A DNA stretch of 64,000 nt from Bartonella sp. HY328 (GTDB lineage Bacteria > Pseudomonadota > Alphaproteobacteria > Rhizobiales > Rhizobiaceae): NCBI RefSeq assembly GCF_025449335.1, contig NZ_CP104883.1, positions 1,914,501 through 1,978,500 on the forward strand. Reading direction: 5' to 3'. Of the stretch, positions 47,751 to 56,516 are shown in pieces. Position 1 is the first letter of the stretch. Every line of letters begins with the position of its first letter. The notes beneath the pieces are model-generated. The model did no database searches, was not told the origin of the DNA, and worked only from the letters and a program-made list of their open reading frames with translations. The position numbers and the translations under genes are program-made.

Positions 47751-48506
47751 ATGTTAGAAATTAAGAATCTTCATGCCCGTATTGCAGAAAGTGGTACAGA
47801 AATTATTCGTGGGTTAGACCTTACAGTTCACGATGGTGAAGTTGCCGCAATTATGGGGCCAAATGGTTCAGGTAAATCAACCCTTTCTTATATTCTTGCT
47901 GGGCGTGACGATTATGAAGTCACAGAAGGTGAGATTATTTATAATGGTGAAAATATTTTAGAACTTGATCCTGCAGAGCGCGCAGCTCTTGGTGTATTTC
48001 TTGCATTCCAATATCCTATGGAAATACCAGGCGTTGCAACCATGGAATTTTTAAAAGTGGCAATGAATGCACAGCGACGTGCGCGCGGTGAACCAGAATT
48101 AAAAATCCCTGAATTTCTTAAACGCGTCAAGGATGCGGCAGCCGATTTGCAAATGGACATGGCTATGCTAAAGCGTCCATTAAATGTTGGCTTTTCCGGC
48201 GGTGAAAAGAAGCGTGCGGAAATTCTTCAAATGGATTTATTGGAACCAAAGCTTTGCGTTTTGGATGAAACTGACAGCGGCCTTGATATTGATGCTTTGA
48301 AAATCGTTGCCGATGGCGTGAATAAATTGCGAGGCCCAGATCGCTCATTCCTTGTTATTACCCATTACCAGCGTCTTCTTGATTACATTGTTCCAGATAC
48401 CGTCCATGTTCTTTATAAAGGCCGCATCATTAAAAGTGGTGATAAATCATTGGCACTATATCTTGAAAATAATGGCTATGCTGAAATCATTGGCGAAGGC
48501 GCATAA
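47751..48506 (+). CDS. sufC: Fe-S cluster assembly ATPase SufC
   Basis: ABC-type ATPase that drives conformational change of SufB-SufD. Walker A GPNGSGKSTL (about residues 34-43), the Suf-specific signature GFSGGEKKRAEILQ, and Walker B LCVLDETDSGLDID are intact, and VITHYQRLLDY supplies the switch His. Length 251 is standard. It lies between sufB and sufD in the operon, with sufD starting 12 bases beyond its stop. Confidence 0.97.
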   Translation: MLEIKNLHARIAESGTEIIRGLDLTVHDGEVAAIMGPNGSGKSTLSYILAGRDDYEVTEGEIIYNGENILELDPAERAALGVFLAFQYPMEIPGVATMEFLKVAMNAQRRARGEPELKIPEFLKRVKDAAADLQMDMAMLKRPLNVGFSGGEKKRAEILQMDLLEPKLCVLDETDSGLDIDALKIVADGVNKLRGPDRSFLVITHYQRLLDYIVPDTVHVLYKGRIIKSGDKSLALYLENNGYAEIIGEGA

Positions 48507-48518
48507 GGGAGCTTGTTT

Positions 48519-49799
48519 ATGTCTATCATGACAAAGGCTGAATATACGTCAGCTGAAAAAGCCCTTATTGAAGGGTTAGAGACCGTTGCCGCCCAACTTC
48601 CTGGCGATGTTGGCAATGTTTTGTTACGCCAAAAAGCACTTGAAACCTTTGCCGAAAAAGGCTTGCCGTCACGTAAAATCGAAGCTTGGCATTATACGGA
48701 TTTACGCACCCTATTACGTGATATCCCTGACTTTGCAAAAGATGAGGCCTTTGCAAGTGATGGTAAAACGGCTGCGCTGGAGCCAATTTTGGCAGGCAGT
48801 ACAGTTTTGCCATTGATGAATGGTAAAAGCATAAATAGTGATGCACTAACAAATGCTAAACCCGTGGCTAAAGAGCTTTCATCAGGAACCATTTCCTTAC
48901 CAAAGCACTTTGCTAGCGATGATGTGATTAGCCAAATCAACACCGCTTATGTAAGTGATGGTTGGTCAATTAATATTAGTAATAATGACGACGATATTAG
49001 TATTATCGAGCTTCAAAACATTGTTACGAATGGTCAATCCCATACAACCTCGCCAGTAAGTGTGGCAGCGGGTAAAAAGGCAATCATTATTGAGCGTCAA
49101 CTAGGCGATGATAGCGCAAGCTTTTCTAGCGCGATTAATCGCTTAGCGGTTGAGGATGATGCTGAAGTACTTTGGATCATTATTCGCGAGCGTAACCAAC
49201 AAGCCATTGAGTTTAATCAGTTTAATGCTGTTTTACAAAATAACGCCAAATTGAAACTCTATATTATCAATGCTGGCGTTAAACTATTACGCCAAGAAAT
49301 CAATGTTGATCTTTGCGGTGAAGGCTCGGACTTCCAATTACGCGGTCTTAATTTGCTTAACGGACAAAGCCACACCGACACAACAATGACCGTTCGCCAT
49401 TTGGTTGAAAATACCACTTCAACTGAAATTGTACGCAATGTTGCAATGGATAAAGCACGTGGTGTTTTCCAAGGTATGATCCGCGTTTCGCGTGAAGCGC
49501 AAAAGACCGATGCTCGCATGGCGTGCAATAGCCTTATTCTTTCCGATCAAGCAGAATTTGACGCAAAACCAGAGTTAGAAATTTTTGCTGATGACGTTGC
49601 TTGCGGCCATGGAGCAACTGTTACCGAGATTAACCACGACCATCTGTTTTATTTAATGGCACGTGGTGTACCTGCGTCAATAGCCAGAGGATTATTAGTT
49701 AAAGCTTTTGTTCAAGAATTAATTGAAGAGCTTGAGGACGAACCGCTTGAAGACGCATTAAAACTAACAATTGATCAATGGCTTATCAATCACTTATAA
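48519..49799 (+). CDS. sufD: Fe-S cluster assembly protein SufD
   Basis: Partner of SufB in the SufBCD scaffold. The 426-residue protein is less conserved in the first 200 residues (RKIEAWHYTDLRTLLRD near residue 50 is typical) and clear in the beta-helix half: KTDARMACNSLILSDQAEFDAKPELEIFADDVACGHGATVTE with its HGAT motif. The ATG at 48519 has GGGAG eight bases upstream; an in-frame TTG at 48513 is less likely. It follows sufC closely. Confidence 0.94.
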   Translation: MSIMTKAEYTSAEKALIEGLETVAAQLPGDVGNVLLRQKALETFAEKGLPSRKIEAWHYTDLRTLLRDIPDFAKDEAFASDGKTAALEPILAGSTVLPLMNGKSINSDALTNAKPVAKELSSGTISLPKHFASDDVISQINTAYVSDGWSINISNNDDDISIIELQNIVTNGQSHTTSPVSVAAGKKAIIIERQLGDDSASFSSAINRLAVEDDAEVLWIIIRERNQQAIEFNQFNAVLQNNAKLKLYIINAGVKLLRQEINVDLCGEGSDFQLRGLNLLNGQSHTDTTMTVRHLVENTTSTEIVRNVAMDKARGVFQGMIRVSREAQKTDARMACNSLILSDQAEFDAKPELEIFADDVACGHGATVTEINHDHLFYLMARGVPASIARGLLVKAFVQELIEELEDEPLEDALKLTIDQWLINHL

Positions 49800-49826
49800 T
49801 GTAAAATATAAAGTAAGGGACTTATA

Positions 49827-51068
49827 ATGACCTTGGAAAAAGCAAGCGAGATTTTTGACGTTAATTCTATTCGCAAGGATTTTCCTATCCTCTCGCTCGA
49901 GGTTTATAATAAGCCCCTTGCCTATCTTGATAATGGTGCATCTGCGCAAAAACCACAATGCGTCATTGACGCTATCACCAATGCCTATAGTAGCTCTTAT
50001 GCTAATGTGCATCGCGGTTTGCATTTTCTATCTAATGCAGCAACAGACCTTTATGAGCAAGCACGAGAAAGCGTTCGGAGCTATCTTAATGCCGCATCAA
50101 GCGATGAAATTATTTTTACTAAAAATGCTACGGAGGCAATTAATACTGTAGCCTATGGTTATGCAATGCCTAACCTAAATGAAGGTGATGAAATTATCAT
50201 TAGCGTGATGGAACATCATTCAAATATTGTTCCTTGGCATTTTTTGCGTGAAAGACAAGGTGTAAAGCTAGTTTTTCTTCCCGTAGATGACGACGGTATT
50301 TTACACTTTGAAAGTTTTGAAAAGGCGTTATCACCAAGAACAAAATTTGTAGCTCTTACTCATATGTCCAATGTTTTGGGTACTGTTCCACCTGTTAAAA
50401 AAATCATTGATCTAGCCCATCAGCACAATATTCCTGTGCTCATTGATGGCGCACAAGGCGCAGTGCATTTAAATGTTGATGTGCAAGCCTTGGATTGCGA
50501 TTTTTATGTTATTACCGGTCATAAATTGTATGGACCATCCGGCATAGGTGCGCTTTACGGCAAAAAATCTATTTTAGAAAAGATGCGACCATTTCAAGGT
50601 GGCGGTGAAATGATTGAGGAAGTACGGGAAGATTACATTTCCTACAACCATCCTCCCCATCGTTTTGAAGCAGGGACACCGCCGATTGTGCAAGCAATCG
50701 GCCTTGGCGTTGCACTTGACTATGTGCAAAACATTGGCCGCAAAGCAATTATGGAATATGAGCATAGGCTAACCCTTTATGCCCATGAACGTCTAAATGA
50801 AATTGATGGATTGCGCATTATTGGCAATGCGCCCAATAAGGGTGGTATTATTTCATTTGAAATGCAGGGCATTCATGCCCATGATATTTCAATGTTTGCA
50901 GATCGCCAAGGTGTTGCGTTACGCGCTGGCACCCATTGTGCACAGCCATTATTAACTCGTTTTGATGTTACATCCACCTGCCGCGCGTCACTTGCTATGT
51001 ATAACACTAAAGAAGAAATTGACCAATTGGCTAACGCTCTTGAAAAAGCGAGGACTTTTTTCAGATGA
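49827..51068 (+). CDS. sufS: Cysteine desulfurase SufS (group II)
   Basis: PLP-dependent desulfurase that supplies persulfide sulfur to the Suf scaffold, usually via SufE or SufU. PLP Lys is near 233 (ITGHKLYGPSGIGALYG) and the active Cys near 371 in RAGTHCAQPLL, the group II pattern. The cofactor region TKNATEAIN and the EHHSN block are present. Length is 413. It overlaps sufT by 4 bases (ATGA). No sufE or sufU gene is in the window. Confidence 0.96.
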   Translation: MTLEKASEIFDVNSIRKDFPILSLEVYNKPLAYLDNGASAQKPQCVIDAITNAYSSSYANVHRGLHFLSNAATDLYEQARESVRSYLNAASSDEIIFTKNATEAINTVAYGYAMPNLNEGDEIIISVMEHHSNIVPWHFLRERQGVKLVFLPVDDDGILHFESFEKALSPRTKFVALTHMSNVLGTVPPVKKIIDLAHQHNIPVLIDGAQGAVHLNVDVQALDCDFYVITGHKLYGPSGIGALYGKKSILEKMRPFQGGGEMIEEVREDYISYNHPPHRFEAGTPPIVQAIGLGVALDYVQNIGRKAIMEYEHRLTLYAHERLNEIDGLRIIGNAPNKGGIISFEMQGIHAHDISMFADRQGVALRAGTHCAQPLLTRFDVTSTCRASLAMYNTKEEIDQLANALEKARTFFR

Positions 51069-51466
51069 CCGAAAATATTGAAGAACAAAAGACAGACACC
51101 ACTGCTATCAACGTGGAGGCAGCACCAGAAGCTGCAGTATCAGCTATTCCTGCTGAGGAGTTGGATCGGCTGACAGATGATATTATCGCAGCATTGAAAA
51201 CAGTTTATGACCCTGAGATTCCTGCCGATATTTATGAGCTTGGTCTTATTTATCGTATTGATATTGAAGATGATCGTTCGGTTAAAATCGAAATGACATT
51301 GACCGCTCCGGGCTGCCCTGTTGCCGGCGAAATGCCTGGATGGGTTGAAAACGCAGTTAGTGCGGTTGAAGGTATTCCTTTTGTGGAAGTCACGATGACA
51401 TTTGATCCGCCATGGTCACCTGACCGCATGTCTGAAGAAGCACAAGTTGCCGTTGGCTGGTATTAA
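51065..51466 (+). CDS. sufT: SufT-like DUF59 Fe-S assembly protein
   Basis: MIP18/DUF59-domain protein of 133 residues that helps mature Fe-S proteins. The N-terminal 35 residues are acidic and linker-like. The domain then shows VYDPEIPADIYELGLIYRIDI with the conserved DPE, TLTAPGCPVAGEMP with its Cys, and the terminal MTFDPPWSPDRMSEEAQ. The ATG overlaps the sufS stop by 4 bases, so it is coupled. In related genomes a sufA/iscA-like carrier usually follows; here the operon ends at a hairpin. Confidence 0.9.
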   Translation: MTENIEEQKTDTTAINVEAAPEAAVSAIPAEELDRLTDDIIAALKTVYDPEIPADIYELGLIYRIDIEDDRSVKIEMTLTAPGCPVAGEMPGWVENAVSAVEGIPFVEVTMTFDPPWSPDRMSEEAQVAVGWY

Positions 51467-51473
51467 ATAACAC

Positions 51474-51509
51474 AAAGCTGCATGTTATTTATTGCAACCA
51501 TGCAGCTTT
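51474..51509 (+). terminator. Hairpin closing the suf operon
   Basis: Perfect 11-base arms AAAGCTGCATG (51474-51484) and CATGCAGCTTT (51499-51509). The following sequence is AT-rich but lacks a long T run. Confidence 0.6.
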
Positions 51510-51580
51510 AAATACTTTATATAACATTTTATTTTACAACAATAATTATGGCTTTAAGTATTTGTTTGCGACAAAATAAA

Positions 51581-52057
51581 TCATCCATATTTGCGTAAGG
51601 CATCAAGCATATAGTTGCGCCCATTAAGTGACAAGCCGACATCCCCATTTAAAATTTCCATAAAATCATCATTACGTACATAATGATTATCAATTCCATC
51701 AATAATTTGGGCATCGCCAAAAACGACATAAAACTTATTTTCATCTTGTTTCCAAATATATAGGGAAACACCTTGATATTTAAACAGTGCATTTTGATAA
51801 ACCAGATCACCAAATACCTCGTCATAATCATCTATGCTATCAATTGGAAAATTTTGACTTCCTTTTTTGGAAACGAAGCCAATAACCTCACGAATTTTCT
51901 CCGCACCGCTTAATTTAAGATAATAAGACAATGTGGGCTTGTCCAATGGCATTATGGATATGCGCGATTTATAATTAAGATGAGCGATCACTTCCACATC
52001 AAGCAGCATGTCATCATCAAAGAACTTTTGTACATCTTCATCAGCATAATCTGTCAT
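51581..52057 (-). CDS. Hypothetical protein (158 aa), orphan
   Basis: I do not recognise the family. The product is soluble and acidic, without signal peptide or membrane segment. Its alternating strands and turns (VYQNALFKYQGVSLYIWKQ, FYVVFGDAQIIDGIDN) suggest a small alpha+beta domain. The ATG at 52057 has AGGTAATAAA just upstream. It lies 56 bases after another orphan gene on the same strand. Size, acidity and tandem pairing resemble immunity proteins of polymorphic toxin systems, but no toxin is adjacent and this is only a guess. Confidence 0.6.
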   Translation of the reverse strand: MTDYADEDVQKFFDDDMLLDVEVIAHLNYKSRISIMPLDKPTLSYYLKLSGAEKIREVIGFVSKKGSQNFPIDSIDDYDEVFGDLVYQNALFKYQGVSLYIWKQDENKFYVVFGDAQIIDGIDNHYVRNDDFMEILNGDVGLSLNGRNYMLDALRKYG

Positions 52058-52113
52058 TTTATTACCTGTTTCCTTAATGTTGAAAGCTTCGCTCGAAAGA
52101 CCACACATAAACG

Positions 52114-52539
52114 TTACTTAGCATGATATAATTTTGCGCTAAAGTCAGCCAAAATTAATTTTACAGGCAAACTACTTATCCTTGAAAGTGCGTGTATTTT
52201 TGCTATTAATTTGTCTTTGACGCAAACATCCAAATTAGTAACATCTATAGATCTTAATGCATCAATACACGCAATGGAGAGATCATCGTCAGTACCTACA
52301 AGCAACTGTAAAATGACCTGTAATTCATGTGAATTTTGCTGATAACCTAAACATTCGACAAGTCTTTGTTGCCAGAACAGAGGTTTTAAGCTGAGATTTT
52401 TTTGTAATACTTCCCAATCATTTTCACTAAATTGGCTCAATATTTCCTCAGCTTCAACAACAACCACATCTGACCAATAATCACTCGCCCAACGCGTATT
52501 GCTAAAAATTGTGATTAAATCATTAAATTTTTGATACAT
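52114..52539 (-). CDS. Hypothetical protein (141 aa), orphan, HEAT-like helical
   Basis: No family recognised. It is predicted mainly helical and has a HEAT-like rhythm in the second half (LQVILQLLVGTDDDLSIACIDALRS). It is soluble with no signal. The ATG at 52539 has a weak ribosome-binding site; a TTG at 52548 would add three residues. It is upstream of the 158-aa orphan on the same strand, so they may form a unit. HEAT-like proteins of this size occur as immunity proteins, which is the basis for a cautious guess. Confidence 0.55.
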   Translation of the reverse strand: MYQKFNDLITIFSNTRWASDYWSDVVVVEAEEILSQFSENDWEVLQKNLSLKPLFWQQRLVECLGYQQNSHELQVILQLLVGTDDDLSIACIDALRSIDVTNLDVCVKDKLIAKIHALSRISSLPVKLILADFSAKLYHAK

Positions 52540-52582
52540 TAGGAACAATTTCTATTGGATTAAATTTTGTTTTACGATGTAT

Positions 52583-53494
52583 TTAGCTATACTTCATGGA
52601 TGAAATATTTTCTAGAAATTTTAACATTGCTGGACTTTGATAACGAGCTTTATTGCGCAACAAGGAAAACGGGCGTTTTTCCAACTTGAAAGGCAATACT
52701 GCTAACATATTGGCTTTAATATAATGCTGTACTACAAATTGTGATAAAGGCGCTGCATAGTTACCGGATAAAACAGCACTAAGCACTGCCTCATTAGATG
52801 GCAAAGTAAATTTAACCTTAATTTGGTCAGCATCTAATCCCGCTGTTTCAATAGCATGATAAAAGCTGCTTCTTGTACCCGATCCTTCTTCGCGCATAAT
52901 CCAGCTTAATTTATAAAGCTGATAATTGATATCCTTAGTCTTCTTATCAAATTTAATACTTATTTCACTAGCAAGACGCGGTGATGTCACAACCAATAAT
53001 TGATCATCCATAATGTGATCGCGCTGCACGCTAGTCAAGTGTAAATTGGTTTCAATAAATCCAATATCACAAATACCTTCTTGGACCGCACGAGCAACTT
53101 TGTCACTATTGACGATAGTAAGATCAATTGTAACAGCTGGGTATTCGTCATTAAAAGCGGACAAGAGTGGCGGCAACCAATAATTGGCAATTGTCTGGCT
53201 TGCATAGAGTATTAAACTACCACGACTTAGGCCCGACAATTCTTCTAATAGACGTTCAGTCATCGCAGCACGTTGTAAGGTGGAGCGCGCCTCCTCCAAA
53301 AATACCTTACCAACTTCAGACAATTTAATTTGCCGCCCTACCCGATAAAACAGCGCCAAATTGAAATTATTTTCCAAATTATGAATAGATGTTGATAAAG
53401 CGGAAGGTGTTAAACGCAAAGCATTAGCCGCTTGCGTTAGATGCTCTCGCTCGGCAACCGCCACAAAAATCCGTAATTGCTCTAGTGTTATCAT
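52583..53494 (-). CDS. LysR family regulator (YeiE/CysL-like)
   Basis: Transcriptional regulator of 303 residues. The N-terminal winged helix-turn-helix reads LEQLRIFVAVAEREHLTQAANALRLTPSALSTSIHNLE. The effector domain (about 90-300) is periplasmic-binding-like. It is divergent from a YeiH-family gene; LysR/YeiH pairs are a known arrangement, with the regulator inferred to control the transporter in response to sulfite or sulfate-related signals. About 110 bases separate them, in which the operator should lie. Confidence 0.9.
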   Translation of the reverse strand: MITLEQLRIFVAVAEREHLTQAANALRLTPSALSTSIHNLENNFNLALFYRVGRQIKLSEVGKVFLEEARSTLQRAAMTERLLEELSGLSRGSLILYASQTIANYWLPPLLSAFNDEYPAVTIDLTIVNSDKVARAVQEGICDIGFIETNLHLTSVQRDHIMDDQLLVVTSPRLASEISIKFDKKTKDINYQLYKLSWIMREEGSGTRSSFYHAIETAGLDADQIKVKFTLPSNEAVLSAVLSGNYAAPLSQFVVQHYIKANMLAVLPFKLEKRPFSLLRNKARYQSPAMLKFLENISSMKYS

Positions 53495-53606
53495 GACAAC
53501 CGTTCAATTAAATTTAACAAATCATAATATTTTTTAAAATAGACTAAATAATAATTTTGCTTATTGATAGGGATTAATAAAAAAAAATTTAAAAGTAGTA
53601 TCTATT

Positions 53607-54632
53607 ATGAGAAATTCACCCACAGACCTTATATTCCGCTTTTTCCCCGGCATCGCCTTATGCTGCGTTATCTCTGCGGCAAGTTTTGGCCTCCAAGCGG
53701 TTGGACAATTATTTTTTGGCCATTATTTTCCTGAAGCGCTGGTATTGGCAATTATCCTAGGTGTTCTATGTCGCAGTATTTTTAATTCTGCGCAATTTCC
53801 CGCCTTTAAGCGTTTTGATGAAGGCATTGGCTTTTCGGCTCATTTTTTGCTTGAGCTGGCAGTTATGCTCTTAGGCGCATCGATTTCTACAACCATTATC
53901 ATGCAAAGCGGCTTACAAGTATTGTTAAGCGTTGCTGTCGTGGTCTTCCTTTCCATTTGCATATCCTATTGCATCGCTCGCGCACTTCGCTTGTCGTCCA
54001 CCATATCACTTCTACTTGCCTGTGGTAATTCCATATGTGGTAACTCGGCTATTGCAGCAGTAGCCCCAGTTATTGGTGCCAAAAGTGATGAAATAGCTCC
54101 ATCCATTGCCTTTACTGCTGTGCTTGGTGTTCTCGCCGTGTTATGCTTACCTTTACTTGTCCCTATTTTGGGCTTTAGTGATCATCAATATGGTATTTTT
54201 GCTGGCATGACTGTTTATGCTGTACCACAAGTGTTAGCAGCAACTGCACCAATTTCCGCCATCTCTGTCCAAACAGGTACAATTGTAAAGCTCATTCGCG
54301 TACTCATGCTTGGACCCGTTATTTTTATCATTAGCCTTATTAAGGGTAGCAGCCAAGCCCAAAAGACACCTTTGTCGCGTATGGTTCCTTGGTTTATTAT
54401 TGGCTTTATTGTACTTGCACTTATCCGTTCACTCGACTTTATCCCAACTTTTGCCCTCACACCGATTAATATGACGACGGTCATCTTAACTAATATTTCC
54501 ATGGCTGCCTTAGGCCTTGGTGTAGATATTCGTGCCCTCGCCCGTTCTGGTGCGCGTGTTATTTTTGCGGCATTTCTATCATTGATTGCACTATGCACTT
54601 TGGCGTTTATTGTTATATTTAATGTCTTGTAA
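53607..54632 (+). CDS. YeiH family putative sulfate exporter
   Basis: Polytopic membrane protein of 341 residues with about ten hydrophobic segments. It shows the YeiH/UPF0324 marks: EALVLAIILGVLCRSIF early, a conserved LLACGNSICGNSAIAAVAP block (about 131-149) and the final ISMAALGLGVDIRALARSG. Family members are linked to sulfate/sulfite or taurine-derived sulfur export, not proven here. No strong ribosome-binding site precedes the ATG. Regulation is likely by the divergent LysR gene. Confidence 0.88.
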   Translation: MRNSPTDLIFRFFPGIALCCVISAASFGLQAVGQLFFGHYFPEALVLAIILGVLCRSIFNSAQFPAFKRFDEGIGFSAHFLLELAVMLLGASISTTIIMQSGLQVLLSVAVVVFLSICISYCIARALRLSSTISLLLACGNSICGNSAIAAVAPVIGAKSDEIAPSIAFTAVLGVLAVLCLPLLVPILGFSDHQYGIFAGMTVYAVPQVLAATAPISAISVQTGTIVKLIRVLMLGPVIFIISLIKGSSQAQKTPLSRMVPWFIIGFIVLALIRSLDFIPTFALTPINMTTVILTNISMAALGLGVDIRALARSGARVIFAAFLSLIALCTLAFIVIFNVL

Positions 54633-54765
54633 AAGGATTTTTAGCCGAAATTTGAGACGGCAATAAATTATCAATACTACCTCATAAACCACTTTTATCA
54701 CAACTAGAGATGTCCAACTAAGATGCTTTATCATTTTAAGCTAACTATGAGTTATTTTTGAAATT

Positions 54766-55553
54766 TTATTGCTTTAAAAATCGTGTTGACCAACGAATCA
54801 TAATAGCTTTGGGTGGCATAAAGTTGGTTTTTCGCATTTCAAATTGGGTTGGTGAAATTTTTTTTATTGTCACCGCAAAAACTGACTAAATTATCCGCTT
54901 TTCCCTTATCAACTACTAAACGAAAACTACCAATTTTTCCTAGACTATCCGCTGGAGAAAACTCCAAATATTCATCGTACCAAAATGTATATCCATCAGT
55001 ATAACGTTTTTTTAAAGCGGGCAAAAATTCATCTTTAATACAGTATTCATTATCATATTCTATATTGTCAATTCCGCCAAAATCCAATCCTGTGCCCGGC
55101 ATATATTGTAAAGCAATCTTTACTTCTTTATCAACTCTAAGTCTATGTGACCAGAAAAAAGCTATTTACTCAATGCAACTATGTTTTCCGTCAATACAGT
55201 CCCACCACTTCCATTCAATTTAATCCTCGTAAACGATGGATAGATTTCGACATCATTATTAAAAAAAAGAAAATCACGTGGTTTTGAATACTCAACTCCG
55301 GGAAATAAATTTACTTCTGGCAGTGTAAGTTTAACTTCAGTTAAAATGTCACTCTTCCCTACATTTTTAAATATATAGGTGCATTTTACTAACCCAACAG
55401 ATACATAAAAATCTTGCAATATTACCTCAATATCTTCGGCGTTAACAAGAGTCAGTCCGCCTGCTTCATTACCGAGCGCCGCGAAAGCATTTATTGAGTA
55501 AACTGCGTTCACCCATGACAAACAAAAATACAAAAATACTTAATCACCTTCAT
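54766..55553 (-). pseudogene. Broken DUF4424 paralogue
   Basis: A second secreted DUF4424-type gene, without the SH3-like domain of the intact copy at 35.3 kb. Reading from ATG 55553, it needs three repairs: one T added in a T run near 55532, one A added at the AAA near 55165, and one A removed from the eight-A run near 54860. With these, a signal peptide, a domain opening GNEAGGLTLVNAEDIEVILQ and an FFWSH strand like SFYWQQ in the intact copy run in frame to the TAA at 54766. The C-terminal Cys block (SFCGDN) also aligns with SLCGDG of the paralogue. All three errors are at homopolymers. Confidence 0.75.
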
Positions 55554-55723
55554 GTAAGCCCCAGCAACCAATTTGCAAATTTCCGTCTGAACAATGATAT
55601 TTAAATCGCTGACGACTTACAGAGCGACTATGGCATAATAACCAATTTACGAAATTTAGATGCATTTATTTAATTATTAGAAATTGCAACTATTTAAAAT
55701 TGCGTGCCCCTATTATAAGAACT

Positions 55724-55756
55724 AAAAAAGCCGGATGGAAATTCCACCCGGCTTAA
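55724..55756 (-). terminator. Intrinsic terminator after rplO
   Basis: Arms AAGCCGGATGG (55728-55738) and CCACCCGGCTT (55744-55754), with one mismatch, form a GC-rich hairpin followed by six Ts on the minus strand. It lies 25 bases after the rplO stop and ends the ribosomal operon. Confidence 0.88.
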
Positions 55757-55781
55757 TCACATACCTAAATTTGAAACAATC

Positions 55782-56255
55782 TTATTCAGCAGCTTCTTTA
55801 GTCAATACTTTAACCGAACCACCAGCTTTTTCAACCTTTTCAACTGCGGCTTTAGAAGCGCCAGCAATTTCAAAAGAAACTTTGCCAGTCAATTCACCAT
55901 CAGCAACAAGACGAACACCGTCTTTAACGCGACGAAGAACGCCAGCAGCTTTCAAAGCTTCTACAGTAACAGCTTGTTTGCCATCAAGTTTACCTGCATC
56001 AATTGCAGTTTGAACACGACCAAGTGAAACAACATTGAAGTCTTTTGCAAAAATATTATTAAAACCGCGCTTTGGCAAACGACGGTAAATAGGCATTTGA
56101 CCGCCTTCAAAACCATTGATCGCTACACCTGAGCGGGATTTTTGACCTTTAACACCGCGTCCAGCTGTTTTACCAGAACCAGAACCGATACCACGGCCAA
56201 GGCGCTTGCGGGCTTTAGTCGCGCCATCTACGTCGCGTAATTCATTAAGTTTCAT
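55782..56255 (-). CDS. rplO: 50S ribosomal protein L15
   Basis: Large-subunit protein that binds 23S rRNA. The Gly-rich start (RKRLGRGIGSGSGKTAGRGVKGQKSRSG) is diagnostic, and the C-terminal half carries the usual VTVEALKAAGVLR. Length is 157. It is the last gene of the ribosomal operon here: an intrinsic terminator follows, where secY is expected. Confidence 0.97.
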   Translation of the reverse strand: MKLNELRDVDGATKARKRLGRGIGSGSGKTAGRGVKGQKSRSGVAINGFEGGQMPIYRRLPKRGFNNIFAKDFNVVSLGRVQTAIDAGKLDGKQAVTVEALKAAGVLRRVKDGVRLVADGELTGKVSFEIAGASKAAVEKVEKAGGSVKVLTKEAAE

Positions 56256-56276
56256 AACTCTCTCCTGCCCTTGTTA

Positions 56277-56483
56277 TCAAGCCTCATCCACAACGCGGAC
56301 GAGATGTTGAACCTTGGCAATCATGCCACGTACTGCTGGGGTATCCTGCAATGTACGACGACGGTGCATTTTATTAAGACCAAGACCGATCAACGTTGCA
56401 CGTTGTTCAGCCGGACGGCGGATTGGGCTACCAGTTTGTTCAACCGTTACCATCTTGCCGTTCTGAGATTTTTTCTCAGCCAT
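56277..56483 (-). CDS. rpmD: 50S ribosomal protein L30
   Basis: Small L30 protein of 68 residues. The conserved segment TLIGLGLNKMHRRRTLQDTPAVRGMI is clear. The ATG at 56483 has AAGGA upstream; the in-frame start 21 bases earlier lacks support. It lies between rpsE and rplO as in the standard spc order. Confidence 0.96.
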   Translation of the reverse strand: MAEKKSQNGKMVTVEQTGSPIRRPAEQRATLIGLGLNKMHRRRTLQDTPAVRGMIAKVQHLVRVVDEA

Positions 56484-56516
56484 TGTACTATTCCTTTTTA
56501 TCAAGCCGTAAGGCTA

